DNA of 64,000 nucleotides from Eriocheir sinensis. Taxonomy: Eukaryota > Arthropoda > Malacostraca > Decapoda > Varunidae. The notes under the pieces were generated by a model. That model was not told where the DNA came from. It worked only from the letters and a program-made list of their open reading frames with translations, and did no database searches. Below, piece after piece: positions 30,804 through 41,494 of the stretch (positions within the stretch are counted from its first letter, which is position 1; each line of letters starts with the position of its first letter). The stretch is from assembly GCF_024679095.1 (NCBI RefSeq), contig NW_026111172.1:346354-410353 (forward strand), given 5' to 3'. A program made the translations under genes and the position numbers.

Positions 30804-30848
30804 TATATATATATATATATATATATAGATATATAGATATATATATAT

Positions 30849-30895
<47 letters not shown>

Positions 30896-30903
30896 TATAT
30901 TAT
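30804..30903 (+). repeat. (TA)n-rich tract
   Basis: TA repeats with several AGATAT interruptions between the hAT right end and the 5' region of the next CR1 LINE. Confidence 0.95.
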
Positions 30904-31738
30904 AAAGAGTACCTATATTCCATTGAGTCCCGCGCTGACCTTCCTTTGGTTAAGAGGTGGACTTCTTTGCTCCGCTGCTGTGTAGTGCCAACTTGCTTTT
31001 TCATCTGCTTTTGTGGTGTGCTTTGAGGTGTTCTGTGCTTCTGGGTACTTGCTGGAGGACTACACAATCAGGAGGATTACCACTACCTACATACTCCAGA
31101 CCGCTAAGTGTTCTGATTTAGTATTTACGTAATTAGATAGTGATCCACAGTTGCTTCTAGTCCACGTGTATTAAGCTTCCCACACCTACACTAATTTCAA
31201 CACTTTCACGCGAACCCAGTGCTACACGGTTTTGTGATGTTTTTGTGTTTTCTTTTCCTTTTAGTATTAGGATACTTTACTGTTTTGTGATAACAGAACA
31301 CGTGAATCAGGCGCGCCTAGCTTCGTTAATTTATAAGTCGTGTGTGTTAGATTCCATACAAAACGCTAGATAATTCACCTTTCCACGCAAACCTAGTGAA
31401 CACAGTTATTATCTTACTTACGTATGTGATTTCTCAATATTATAATATAGGCACGTGTTACGTCTTGGTAGGTAGAAAAAACAACGCCTTATTTTTTTAT
31501 CAAGACACACCTTTTTTTCCCATGGGATTTGACCTGTTTGCGACCTGACGATCTGACAGTAGCTGCTGACTTTGCTATTGTTTTGTTTCGCCTTAGCAGG
31601 TAGAAAAAAGCGCGCCCTTTTTCTTAAATACACATTTTTTCCCCAGAAATTGGACCTGATGGCCTCACCGCAGCTGCGGACTTTGTTATTGTCTTGTCGC
31701 GCCAAATTTTTTCGTCTTGCCTCGCCCATATCATCACC
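30904..31738 (+). promoter_or_regulatory. Putative 5' UTR of CR1 copy C with ~128 bp tandem units
   Basis: No coding potential. Two imperfect direct repeats start CGTCTTGGTAGGTAGAAAAA (31461) and CGCCTTAGCAGGTAGAAAAA (31589), each followed by T-rich sequence, a TTGGACCTG/TTTGACCTG motif and GCTGCnGACTTTG. Tandem 5' UTR units are compatible with an internal promoter; this is inference. Confidence 0.5.
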
Positions 31739-33130
31739 ATGCCGTCTCAACTCAAGCGTTGTCCCGGGTGTGGCCTCCGCATGGCCCCGCAGTACTTTCT
31801 ATTCAAGGACTATGGTAGATTTTGCGTTAAGACTCAAAAGGATGATCAGAGGATCATAGAGTTACAGAATAGGGTTACTACTCTCGCCGCCCAGGTAGAC
31901 TCATTACTTAGTACAGCAGCAACTGGCCCCGCCTTCTCCTCTTCCCCTTCCTTCTCGTCCTCTTCCCCTCCATCACCAGCTTTGGTATTCTCTCCTCTCA
32001 CACAGCAGCCCCTCCCATCCTCCTCCTCCTCCTCCCCCCCTTCCTCTTCCGTCCCCCCTCTCCCCCCTTCCCACCCCCCCTCCTCCTCGTTCGTCCCTCC
32101 CTCCCTTACCTCAGCCTCATCTCTCAGCCTCCCTTTCCAGTCTTCCCCCATCTCAGCCCTCGGTCATCTGTCCATCACCTTCCCCTTCCCTCTCTCCTCC
32201 TCCTTCTCCTCGTCCTCCGCCTCCTCGTCCGTTCCTCCCACCCACACCTCAGCCTCCCCTCCCTCCTCTCCCCCCACACCCTCCCTTTCCCCTCTCTCCC
32301 TTTCCCCTCTCTCTCCCTCCCTTTCTCCTCATCCCAACCGGTTTCTTGCAGACTCCTTACGTTCTTATGTTCTTATGTTCTCTTCCTTCTCCTCCCCTTC
32401 TCCTCCTCCACCCCATCCTCCTCCTCATCCCCAACCTCCTCCTCTTCCTCTCCCTCTTCCTCTTCCTCTCCCTCTTCCTTCTCCTCTTTCTTCCTCTCCA
32501 CCCATCACACCTTCCACAATTTCTCCTCGTTCTTCACAGCGGGTCCCTCCCCACCTTTCCCGCTCTCCCCTCTCCCCTTCACCCACCCCTCCTTCTGGTC
32601 CCTCTCCTGACCGCCGGGTGCTGGTTGTTAGTGATAGTCAGGTGCGTTATGTTGACAGGTATTTTTGCTCCAAGGATAAGAACAGGACGAGGGTGTGTTT
32701 CCCAGGGGCAGGGGTGGGCCATATATCAGACAGGATTGAGGCGTGTACTGCAAGCGAGGGATCGAACCCCATTGTCTTCCTCAGCTGTGGCGGAAACAAC
32801 GTTTCCCGTGTGCCAAGCGAGGACCTTCTCCGGCGTTTTAGAAAATTGTTAGGTAGGATACGAGACGCTGGTGGGTCGTCAGTAGTTTGTGGCGTCCTGC
32901 CGAGGAGGGGCGTTGGCGATGGATGGCTGTCCAGGGCGATAGCAGTGAACAGCAGACTTGCTGAACACTGCGAGCGCAATGGGTGGCTGTTCGTTGACAA
33001 TTGGGACCTCTTCTTTGGCAACGACGCCATCTACGCCCGGGACGGGATACATTTGACGTTCAAGGATGTTGAGGCTCTCTCAGACTCCCTTGAGCGAGCA
33101 CTTAGTACCCTGAGGGATTTTTTAGTGTAG
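31739..33130 (+). CDS. CR1 ORF1 with SGNH-type esterase domain
   Basis: 463 residues from ATG 31739 (good context ATCACCATG). The N-terminus has a Cys cluster (RCPGCGLRM...YGRFC), then a helix likely to coil (IELQNRVTTLAAQVDSLL). A 250-residue Ser/Pro-rich low-complexity region follows, then a C-terminal esterase-like domain: block I VLVVSDSQVR (nucleophile Ser), block III FLSCGGNN (GxND-type, final Asp replaced by Asn) and block V DGIHLT (Asp/His). Esterase domains of the SGNH fold are known in CR1/L2-group ORF1 proteins, where they contribute to RNA and membrane interactions. The frame is fully open, unlike ORF2. Confidence 0.88.
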   Translation: MPSQLKRCPGCGLRMAPQYFLFKDYGRFCVKTQKDDQRIIELQNRVTTLAAQVDSLLSTAATGPAFSSSPSFSSSSPPSPALVFSPLTQQPLPSSSSSSPPSSSVPPLPPSHPPSSSFVPPSLTSASSLSLPFQSSPISALGHLSITFPFPLSSSFSSSSASSSVPPTHTSASPPSSPPTPSLSPLSLSPLSPSLSPHPNRFLADSLRSYVLMFSSFSSPSPPPPHPPPHPQPPPLPLPLPLPLPLPSPLSSSPPITPSTISPRSSQRVPPHLSRSPLSPSPTPPSGPSPDRRVLVVSDSQVRYVDRYFCSKDKNRTRVCFPGAGVGHISDRIEACTASEGSNPIVFLSCGGNNVSRVPSEDLLRRFRKLLGRIRDAGGSSVVCGVLPRRGVGDGWLSRAIAVNSRLAEHCERNGWLFVDNWDLFFGNDAIYARDGIHLTFKDVEALSDSLERALSTLRDFLV

Positions 33131-33229
33131 ACGAGGGGAGGAGGAGTAATGGGAGAGGACATCTAGCTCAAAATACAACCAGGCAGCTTAGTAGTGATTA
33201 TAGGGAAGTAACAGAGGGCGGGCTAAGAA

Positions 33230-36179
33230 TCTTCTTTATATATACTAACGGCAGGCTTAGAAACAAGATAGACATACTAAGGGGTGAAGCTTGTGTAGAA
33301 AATTTTGACATGATAGCAATCACTGAAACATGGATAGACACTGCCAATAGAAATTTTAGATCGGAATTTGAAATAACGGGTTATCAGCTGTTTCACAAAG
33401 ACAGAAGGGGAAGAAGGGGAGGTGGAGTTGCGCTATATGTTAAAAACTCACTTAAATGTTTAGTTAACAGTTCAGTTAAAACTAACATGGATTCAGAATC
33501 AGTTTGAGTGGACTTTTACAAAGGGAAAGAAAAACTATCTCTAGGGGTTCTGTATAGGCCACCCAACCTTAATAGGCAGGGCACGAGTATACTACTACAA
33601 GAGATTGGCAGGGCGAGTACGAGTAAAAATGTCTGCGTAATGGGGGACTTTGATAATAAGAATATAGACTGGTAAGACCTAGTGCGTCATGTTGACAGGT
33701 ATTTTTGCTCCAAGGATAAGAACAGGACGAGGGTGTGTTTCCCAGGGGCACGGGTGGGCCATATATCAGACATGATTGAGGCGTGTATGGCAAGCGAGGG
33801 ATCGAACCCCATTGTCTTCCTCAGCTGTGGCGGAAACGACGTTTCCCGTGTGCCAAGCTGGAAGCCGAGGATTTTCTTGAAGTTATACAAGATAATTTCC
33901 TTAAGCAGGTAGTTACTGAGTCTACCAGAGGAGATAACATATTAGACTTAGTCCTAACTAATAATGGAAACTTGCTACGTGAGTTGGAGGTGGGCGGAGA
34001 GTTAGGAAATAGTGACCACAGAACGATTCGTTTTAGCTTAGATTGGGCGATAACCCGCGACCCGCGAACCAAACCCAGTGTTAGTGCCAGATTTTAGAAG
34101 AGCAAATTACGAGGGGCTTCGAAGACATCTTGAGGGGGTAAACTGGGAAAATTTAGGGATTCATGAGGGCCAGAACTGTGGGTTGGAGAGCCAGGAGAAC
34201 CAGGTAGAAATGTCTTACAATAATTTCGTTAGAGTAATAGTAGAGGGGCAAGGACAGCATATACCACAGCGAACACTTAGAAAAGAAAACTATGACCCTA
34301 AGTGGATGACTCGTGGACTAAAACACGAGATAGGGTTAAAGAAGGAAATTTATCAGAAAATAAAGATTGGTGAAACACAGTCGGTATGTCGAACTATCTA
34401 GATTAATGAAGAAAAACACCAGGGTAGCAAAAAGGAAATATGAGATTAAAGTAGCAAATGAGGCGAAAAGTAATCCTAAGGGCTTCTTTCAGATGTATAG
34501 AACAAAAAACAAGGGAGAAAATTGGACCGCTAAAAACAATCACAGGCGAGCTAGTGGAAAATTACGAAAATATGAGCACATTGTTGAACGACTACTTCCT
34601 TTCAGTATTCACACAAGAGGATCGAACGACTATTCCGGAAAGGGTTCAGGGTGTACGAGGGCGGGGATGGCGATAAATTGAGGGATATAATCATAGATAA
34701 GCTTAAGAAGAATAAGTCGCCAGGTCCTGACGGGGTATTTCCGAGGGTATTAAAGGAATGCAGGGATGTACTCAGTGACCCACTAACCGACATCTTTAAG
34801 ATGTCGGTAAATACTGGTTATGTGCCCAGCCTATGGAAAGTAGCTAATATGACGCCGGTTTTTAAAAAAAGGGGGACAGGTGAGCTGCTGCAAACTATCG
34901 CTCAAGTAGCTTAACATCGGTTATAGGCAAGATGCTGGAGTCCATAACAGCCGGGAACATTCGGGAGCATCTAGAGAAACATAGCTTAATTCACGACTCG
35001 CATCATGGGTTCACGAAAGATAGGTCATGTCTCACCAATCTCTTGTCCTTCTACAATGAATTATTTGAGGCGGTAGACAGAGATGAGAATTATGATGTAA
35101 TCTATCTTAACTTTAGTAAAGCGTTTGACAAAGTTCCTCACCAACGACTGTTGCTTAAATTACAGGCTCACGGAGTAGAGGGTAACGTTTTGAACTGGGT
35201 CAAGGAGTGGCTTAGCAATAGGAAGCAAAGCGTGCAAATCAATGGTAAAAGATCTGACTGGGGTTGTATTACGAGTGGGGTCCAACAAGGTTCGGTAGTA
35301 GGTCCACTTTTGTTTATCATTTATATCAGTGACTTAGATACAGGAATTAGTAGTGATGTCAGTAAGTTTGCAGATGATACCAAGATCGGTAGAGTAATTG
35401 AGTCTGATCAGGAAGCTAGTATTCTCCAGGATGAACTAAACAGATTGTATGACTGGGCGGATAAATGGCAGATGGAGTTCAATGTAGGGAAGTGCAGTAT
35501 TCTGAGTGTAGGTAGGAACAACCCCTCACATAACTATTGCTTAAATGACACTCTCATAAGCAGGTCTGGGTGCGAGAGGGATTTAGGGGTCTTCGTGAGC
35601 TCTGATCTCCGTCCAAGGGCACAATGCATTCAAGCTAGAAATCGAGCAAACAGGGTACTGGGATTTATTTCAAGGAGCGTAAGCAACAGAAGCGCCGAAG
35701 TCTTCCTCAAACTATATTTAGCATTAGTTAGACCTCATATTGATTATGCGGTTCAGTTCTGGTCACCTTACTATAGAATGGATATCAAAATGTTAAAATC
35801 GGTGCAGAGGAGAATGACTAAGATGATTCAGGGGTTAAGAAACTTGCCATACGAGGAAATACTCAAACAGTTAAACTTGCATTCTCTAGAAAGGCGAAGG
35901 GTGCGTGGAGACATGATCGAGGTTTATAAATGGATGAAGGGCTTTAATAAGGGGGATATTCATAAGGTTTTGTTGGTAAGAGAACCGGGTAGGACACGTA
36001 GTAATGGGTTCAAACTGGATAAATTCAGATTCAACAGGGACATAGGCAAAAATTGGTTTATTAACAGAGTGGTGGATGAGAGGAATAAGCTGAGCAGCCA
36101 TGTGGTGAGTGCCAATACAATTGTCACATTCAAAAATAGATTAGATAGATTCATGGACAGTGATATTAGGTGGGGTTAG
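33230..36179 (+). pseudogene. CR1 ORF2 (endonuclease + RT) of copy C, broken
   Basis: Endonuclease: AITETWID near 33317, GRRGGGVALYV near 33415, GVLYRPPN near 33548 and VMGDFDNKNIDW near 33637 (Asn of GDFN changed to Asp). TGA at 33505-33507 and TAA at 33673-33675 interrupt. A 177 bp ORF1 duplicate sits at 33682-33858. The endonuclease then resumes (EAEDFLEVIQDNFLKQVVTE; SDHRTIRF) in another frame. The RT is open from 34932: HHGFTKDRSCL, VIYLNFSKAFDKVP, SGVQQGSVVGP (usual [10 protein letters not shown] altered) and KFADDTKIG, with a complete C-terminus to 36179. Not functional. Confidence 0.88.
33682..33858 (+). repeat. Internal duplicate of ORF1 esterase segment
   Basis: 177 bp matching 32642-32818 at a constant offset of 1040 with about six differences. 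It lies inside the endonuclease coding region of the same element, where related copies have only a few codons. Confidence 0.92.
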
Positions 36180-36269
36180 ATTCACGGAAGCTTAGGTTCA
36201 TAGGAGCTGCCTTGTACAGGCCTACCGGCCTCTTGCAGACTCCTATGTTCTTATGTTCTTATGTAATAC

Positions 36270-36645
36270 AGGTCAGTCAACAAACCAATAGACCTTGCAG
36301 GAATCCCTCGGAGCCGCAGGAGATTCCAGAGTGCCTCGCGATGCACTGAGACAAACACGTTCTTGAGATCGACATAGGCAGCAAGCATCAATCAACCCTG
36401 TCGAAACTCACGTCGGCGCTCCACCAGTACACGAAGCGCTATGATACGGTCACTTGTTGACTTACCAGGCTTGAACCCAGATTGCTCAGGTCTCAGAAGC
36501 TTTAGCAGTTGGCTGCGAATCCGCATCACTAATAGGTGGGCAAGCACCATGCCTGGCACACTGAGCAGTGTATACCACGGTAGTTGTTGCAGTCCTGACG
36601 CTCCAGAGAAGGACGACCAAACCTCTCTTCCATTCAGGAGGAATG
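36270..36645 (-). pseudogene. RTE reverse transcriptase fragment
   Basis: Minus-strand reading gives IPPEWKRGLVV, LLSVPGMVLAHLL, RPEQSGFKPGKSTSDRI, ALRVLVERRREFRQG and YVDLKNVFVSVHREALW, the hallmark RTE RT blocks. The DLKKAFDSVHR motif normal for the clade is altered (Asp to Val). A frameshift and a stop are present. Confidence 0.85.
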
Positions 36646-36649
36646 GTAA

Positions 36650-37292
36650 TAGGCGCACGTAACATTACCAAATGTGGGGTACAAACTTGGTGGAGGGACT
36701 GTTTATGTGCCTCGAGCAACGGTAGTGAGCTAAAGAGTAGCCTATCCGGATTTTTTATTTTTATGTATAAATGATCCACGAGACATCCTAGAGTTAAATT
36801 AATATATGTGCTTATCTTTGTATACATTCATACACACACTGGTAATATTTCTATGGTGTCTGATTCACTTAATTGAGTGAAATTCTATTGTGATAAACAG
36901 TCACAAATTCGTGTCACTAGTAAAACTGAAAATGGTTATGTAAGTTATTCTTCCATGAAATATATATAAATAGATAAATGTGAAAGATCACGAAGTCACA
37001 GTAAGTGACATCACCTGCTTTGCGCAGTAAAAATATGCTTATTAATGGAATCTGATATCCGCAAAATGGTGTGCGTTGCTACCTCGGGCCCCAGTTGTCG
37101 TATAAAATATGAACGTATATTTATATTATTGTTCTGTTGTTTATTCAATATTTTGTTCAAGAAAAAAATATTCATAATTTTCGTTAGTTTTTGGTTATAA
37201 GGATTCTTTACGAAATACAGTTATAACAGTATCGCCTACTAGTTAGGAAACGTACTGAATCCTGGATCGGCTATGGTGCCTATGATTGCCTA
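36650..37292. mobile_element. MITE family A, copy 1 (TAGGCGCAC ends)
   Basis: 643 bp, AT-rich and non-coding, starting TAGGCGCACGTAACATTACC; the right end is a degenerate inverse. About 75-80 percent of it aligns by eye with 51961-52773 (shared ACCAAATGTGGGGTACAAAC, AATGATCCACGAGACATCC, GACATCACCTGCTTTGCGC). It interrupts the RTE coding sequence between TAVWQ and IPPEW, which proves insertion. TA borders both ends. Confidence 0.85.
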
Positions 37293-38887
37293 TTGCCATA
37301 CGGCAGTCAAGACCGCATGCAACCCGTAGATCATGGCCTCACCTCCAGCTTTGAGCAGCTCCGCACTGGTGTTACAGATACCTGGTGCCTTTCCAATCCT
37401 CAACTTTGCCAAAGCCTCTGTGACCTCGTCAAGAGAGGGTGGGCTTTCGTCGATGGGTGGATCGGCATCCGCCACCTGCAACCCAGTAACTGAAATCTGC
37501 CCACTTGGAGGGTTCGGCGCGTACAACTGCTCAAAGTATTCAGCCTAACGAGCCCTCTGCCTATCCATGTCCGACACAAGGCAGTCATCAGTTGTTTAGA
37601 TAGCGCTCACCTGAGAGGGAGACTTGGAGCAGAGCTTGGTAAGCAGGTCGGAGGTGATTTGTATTTAAATTGCCCTCGACTTCCTCAGCGAGACCTCTGA
37701 CGTACCTCTCATTGCCTCTCCTCAGGAGAGCTCTAGTCCTATGCGACAAAGCCCTATATTAAATTGGTACCGATTCCCAGCAAGTCAAGCAGCGTGACTC
37801 ATCGATATTCTCTAGCGTCTCTGCCGAGGCAAATCCACGCTTAGATCTCAGGCGCTTTCCAATGCACTCCTTGGCAACTCGAAGAGTCTCACGTTTGAAG
37901 GTATCCCACAGTTCTATTGCTTCCTCAAGGGCGCTGAGCACACTGAACTGATTTGAGACTGTCACTGCATACTCCTGAGCACATGCTAGGTCTTTCAGCC
38001 TCTCGAACTGGAACAAAGTATTGTTGTATCTCGAGATTCTTCGTGACCTGACATGAAGCTTGAGTGTTGCAATAACAAGCCTATATTCAGTTGAAAACAA
38101 CTCAGCACTCCGGAAAATCCTGCAGTTCTGAAGAATCCTCTAACGAGTACTTCCTGCCGGCATTGCTATTCCAAGTCCAGTGGTGCAGCTCTGGTCTCTG
38201 GCACCAAGAGCCCGCAATTCTAAACCCCCTGGATCTTGCAAAATTCTGGAGAAGAGAGACGTTGATGTTTCTGGTACCAAAACCATTGTGATCAACACAT
38301 AGCTCGTAGCTAACCTTATCAATGTCAGTCGTAGCATTGAAGTCGCCCAGGACAATGAATGTGGGGGGCACTGGTTTAATACGGAGTTGAGTTTGGCGTA
38401 GAACATCTCCTTCTCTTTAATTTCACATATCTCGTCAGGAGCTTACTCTGTAACAAATGACATGCAGCCCAATGCTTCAGTCTCACTCGCATCAAAAGTT
38501 CATCAACCGGAGTAACCTGAATCACAAATGGCTGCCGTTGGCTGGAGATACCCATAGCTACCCCTTAAGACGGAAGCCATTGCTCATGCCGAGCCAGTAG
38601 TATGTACCCCCTACACACACCTCACTGATCTCGCAATTGGCAGGCCTCCTCGTCTCCGAGAGTCGCACTACGTCCACCCTCAGTCTTTTGACCTCATTTG
38701 ATAGGTAAGGTAGTCGATCATCATCCGAGAGGCTGCGGACGTTCCAGGAGTCCACACCCAGAGCCCTCCGAAGGTTAACCCCGGACCTGGTTCTACGGGC
38801 GGGCTCAGCCTCTGCACCATCCCGGCCACTCCCTAAACAAAAGGAAGGGATGAGAGCCTTTCCTCCTTTGAGGTGCAGGGGTCCCAT
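37293..38887 (-). pseudogene. RTE endonuclease and linker
   Basis: Minus strand: DSWNVRSLSDDDRLPYL (Asn) near 38740, VVRLSETRRP (Glu) near 38660, SNGFRLKG near 38565, VLGDFNAT near 38345 and NARSRGFRIAGSW-like sequence near 38240. The linker (WDTFKRETLRVAKECIGKR near 37880) and the pre-RT block (EVTEALAKLRIGKAPGICN near 37410) follow. Several stops and frameshifts; the second half of the endonuclease is partly deleted. Confidence 0.82.
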
Positions 38888-38930
38888 AGGCTTTGCCCTG
38901 CACCCGTCACTGGCTCCCCGGATGCGGATA

Positions 38931-39304
38931 CAAGAAAGTGAAAATTACCACTTTCCTTTGTCGTATTCACCAGTCTGTTCAGTGGAAGTATGTAATTTTT
39001 CCATAAGCATCGAGTTGTCATATACAAATATATGTGTTCTACTATAATCTTTTAAGATAAAAGGAGGGAGTAATACGACCAGGGGCTTATGACTAGGGTT
39101 ATATTGTTTACAGAGGGTTGTATAGAGTGGTGAGTGAGCCAGAAAATGAGGACGAACTCAGTCCGTCCATGACGGTTCTATCTTCTTGTCTCTGAGGCAA
39201 ATGGTGCTCATTTATAGCCAGAAAACATTGACGTCTTGGCTTGTTAAATGCTGAATAAACCTTCGTTCCCAGACGATGAAACGTAACCCCAGCATAAACT
39301 TTCA
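38931..39304. other. No gene recognised
   Basis: Mixed composition. No motif or shared repeat seen. Confidence 0.45.
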
Positions 39305-40757
39305 GTATGAGGAGAGCTGATGAGACGAAGAGCCTTAGACTCCACTCTGTCCAAGAGAGCTATGTGAGTGGAGCCCCCCACACACATGAGATGCATACTC
39401 CATACGAGGGCGGACAAAGCCCCTGTAAATGGATAGCAACTGTGCGGGGGAAAAGAACTGGCGGAGACGGTACAAAACGCCCAGCCTCGAAGAAGCTAAT
39501 TTAGTAAGAGAAGAGATATGACGTTTCGAGTTAAGGATAGACCGAGGATGTTTAGTGTTGAAGAAGGTGATACCTGAGTATTGTCAGAGAATAGGGGATA
39601 GTTGTTTGGAAGATTATGTCGTGGATAGGTGGAGAAACTGTGTTTTTGAGGCGTTGAAGGACACCAGGTTCTTCTTGCCCCAATCGGAAATAGTAGTAAG
39701 GTCTGAGGCTAAGCGTTCTGCTGCCTCCAGCCTGGAATCGTTTAGTTCCTGTTGGGTGAGTCTTCTATTAAAAGAAGTTGAGTGATGCAGAGCAGAACAG
39801 TGACCGTCTACCACAGCAGAAATATAACGGTCAGAAAGGAAACTGGAGATAAAGGTACAGAGAGAAGGATAGAAACCGTAGGAAGGTAGTTTGGCAAGCA
39901 AAGATTTGTGCCAGACCCTATCAAAGGCTTTTGATATGTCCAGCGCAATAGCAAAGGTTTCACCGAAACTGGGGAGGATGACCAAGAGTCAGTTAAGAGA
40001 GCAAAAGATCGCCAGTAGAACGCCCTTGCGGAACCCATACTGGCGATCAGATAGAAGGTCAGAAGTGGAAGGTGCTTTTGAATCTTCCGGTTAAGGATTG
40101 ATTCAAAAGCTTTAGATAGACAAGAAAGTAAAGCTATAGGACGGTAGTTTGAGGGATTGGAACGGTCACCCTTCTCAGGCACAGGCTGTATGAAGGCGTA
40201 TTTCCAGCAGGAAGGAAAGGTAGATGTTGACAGGCAGAGGCGAAAGGGTTTAACCAGGCAGGGTGTCAGCACGGAAGTACAGTTTTTAAGGACAATAGGA
40301 GGCACTCCATCAGGTCCATAAGCCTTCTGAGGATTGAGGCCAGAGAGGGCATAGAAAACATCATTCTTAAGAATCTTAAAAACAGGCATAAAGGAGTCAG
40401 AGGGGGGATGAGTAGGAGGAATAGGCCCAGAATCGTGCAGAGTGGAATTTTTAGAGAAAGTTTGTGAGAAGAGTTCAGCTTTAGAGATAGATGAGACGGC
40501 GGTGTTGCCGTCAGGACAAAGGAGAGGAGGGAAAGATGGAGAAGTGAAGTTGGAGGAGATGTTTTTGGCTAGATGCCAGAAGTCCCGGGAAGAATTAGAA
40601 AAAGCAAGGTTTTGGCATTTTCTATTAATGAAGGAGTTTTGGGGAAGTCGGAGAATAGATTTTGCACGATTCCGGCCAGAAATGTAAAGATCATGGTTAG
40701 CGGGAGTGTGAAGGTTCTGGTACCTTTTGTGAGCTGCCTCTATCTTTGACAACACGA
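39305..40757 (-). mobile_element. Jockey LINE copy C, internal fragment on minus strand
   Basis: Same family as 8360-11656. Both the 5' part (endonuclease) and the 3' end are missing, so it was broken after insertion. The reading frame is disrupted several times. Confidence 0.88.
39310..40755 (-). pseudogene. Jockey RT (copy C) with palm deletion
   Basis: Minus strand: [64 protein letters not shown]. Near 39800 the sequence passes from VVDGHCS directly to HHSTSFN, removing about 120 bp that in copy A encode the PQGSVLSP block and the catalytic YADD. A frameshift lies near 40060. It continues to the GVLYRLRQFFSP/RMEYASHVW region and stops near 39310. Confidence 0.85.
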
Positions 40758-41340
40758 GAACAAGCGTGATTAATATGTTTGACAGTTTGAATAATGTTTC
40801 ACACTGTTCCCGTCATGACTTTCCTATATTAGTAATCTTTCGTTTTCTCTCAAACGCCGGAGAATTCCTCCCCTTCGTACCCTCCTCCCCTTCCCCTTCA
40901 CTACCCCATATCCTCCCTACCTTTCCTCCCTGGCTACTGCAACTGTTATTCAAGGTCGCACCACCCTTCCTTCCTTCCTTCCTTCCTTCCCACCCACCCC
41001 CACTTCCTCCTCTCTCACATGACGCTGATCTCTCCTCTTCCCCCTTCCCTGTCCCCTCCCTCCTCCCTCGGAAAGTTGCAGTATTGACCATAAAAGAAAA
41101 AAAAATGACATGTCCCACACAGATATCTTTCACTCTCCCTCCCGGTCCTTTTCTGCCCCATCCCTTCCTCCCCATTCCCTTCCCTCCCCCTCCTCCCCTT
41201 GTCCCCCCCTTCCAAAAGTGCAATTGTAGCTGTTTGATTTATTATTGCTTTTATTTTGGGAAATGTAAATTAAGGCAATTGTACTATTTTAAGCATGTTT
41301 CCTTTGTTTGGATAGTCAGGATAGGCACTGAAGTATTTTT
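40758..41340. other. C/T-rich non-coding stretch with (CTTC)n
   Basis: Pyrimidine-rich DNA with CTTC repeats at about 40968-40990. The long plus-strand frame here is low-complexity and not supported as a gene. Confidence 0.55.
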
Positions 41341-41344
41341 TATT

Positions 41345-41494
41345 TTGACTACCGCTACCGCAGTACCACACACTGCGTACCGCACTGGGAAAGAAAAAAA
41401 TGGGACCGCCCTACTGCAACCGCACTACTCCGGAAAAAAAGTACCACACTACCACAACCGCAATACTGATTTTTCAGTACCGCGCCCACCTCTG
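41345..41494. mobile_element. Right end of an hAT-like element (CAGAGGTGGGC type)
   Basis: Repeated CCGCACTAC/TACCGC motifs end in CAGTACCGCGCCCACCTCTG; reverse complement starts CAGAGGTGGGCGCGGTACTG. Terminal CAGAGGTGGGC plus subterminal TACCG repeats resembles hAT ends and parallels the GTACCG-rich elements at 46888 and 56496. No left end found. Confidence 0.45.

Larger units (their letters stand above)
30904..36263 (+). mobile_element. CR1-type LINE copy C with 5' UTR, ORF1, ORF2 and octamer tail
   Basis: The longest CR1-type copy in the window. Putative 5' UTR 30904-31738, ORF1 31739-33130, ORF2 about 33230-36179, then a short 3' UTR ending in TTCTTATG octamers at 36243-36263. ORF1 is open; ORF2 has several stops and frameshifts and an inserted duplicate of ORF1 sequence. 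The 5' boundary at the (TA)n tract is assumed. Confidence 0.85.
36264..38930 (-). mobile_element. RTE-type LINE, 3'-truncated, with nested MITE
   Basis: Minus-strand RTE/BovB-like element. The endonuclease lies at 38100-38800, the linker at 37290-38100 and the RT at 36270-36640; the RT is cut off at 36264, right where the octamer tail of CR1 copy C ends. A MITE (36650-37292) splits the linker from the RT. The part coding the catalytic Asp pair and the 3' UTR are missing. Confidence 0.85.
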
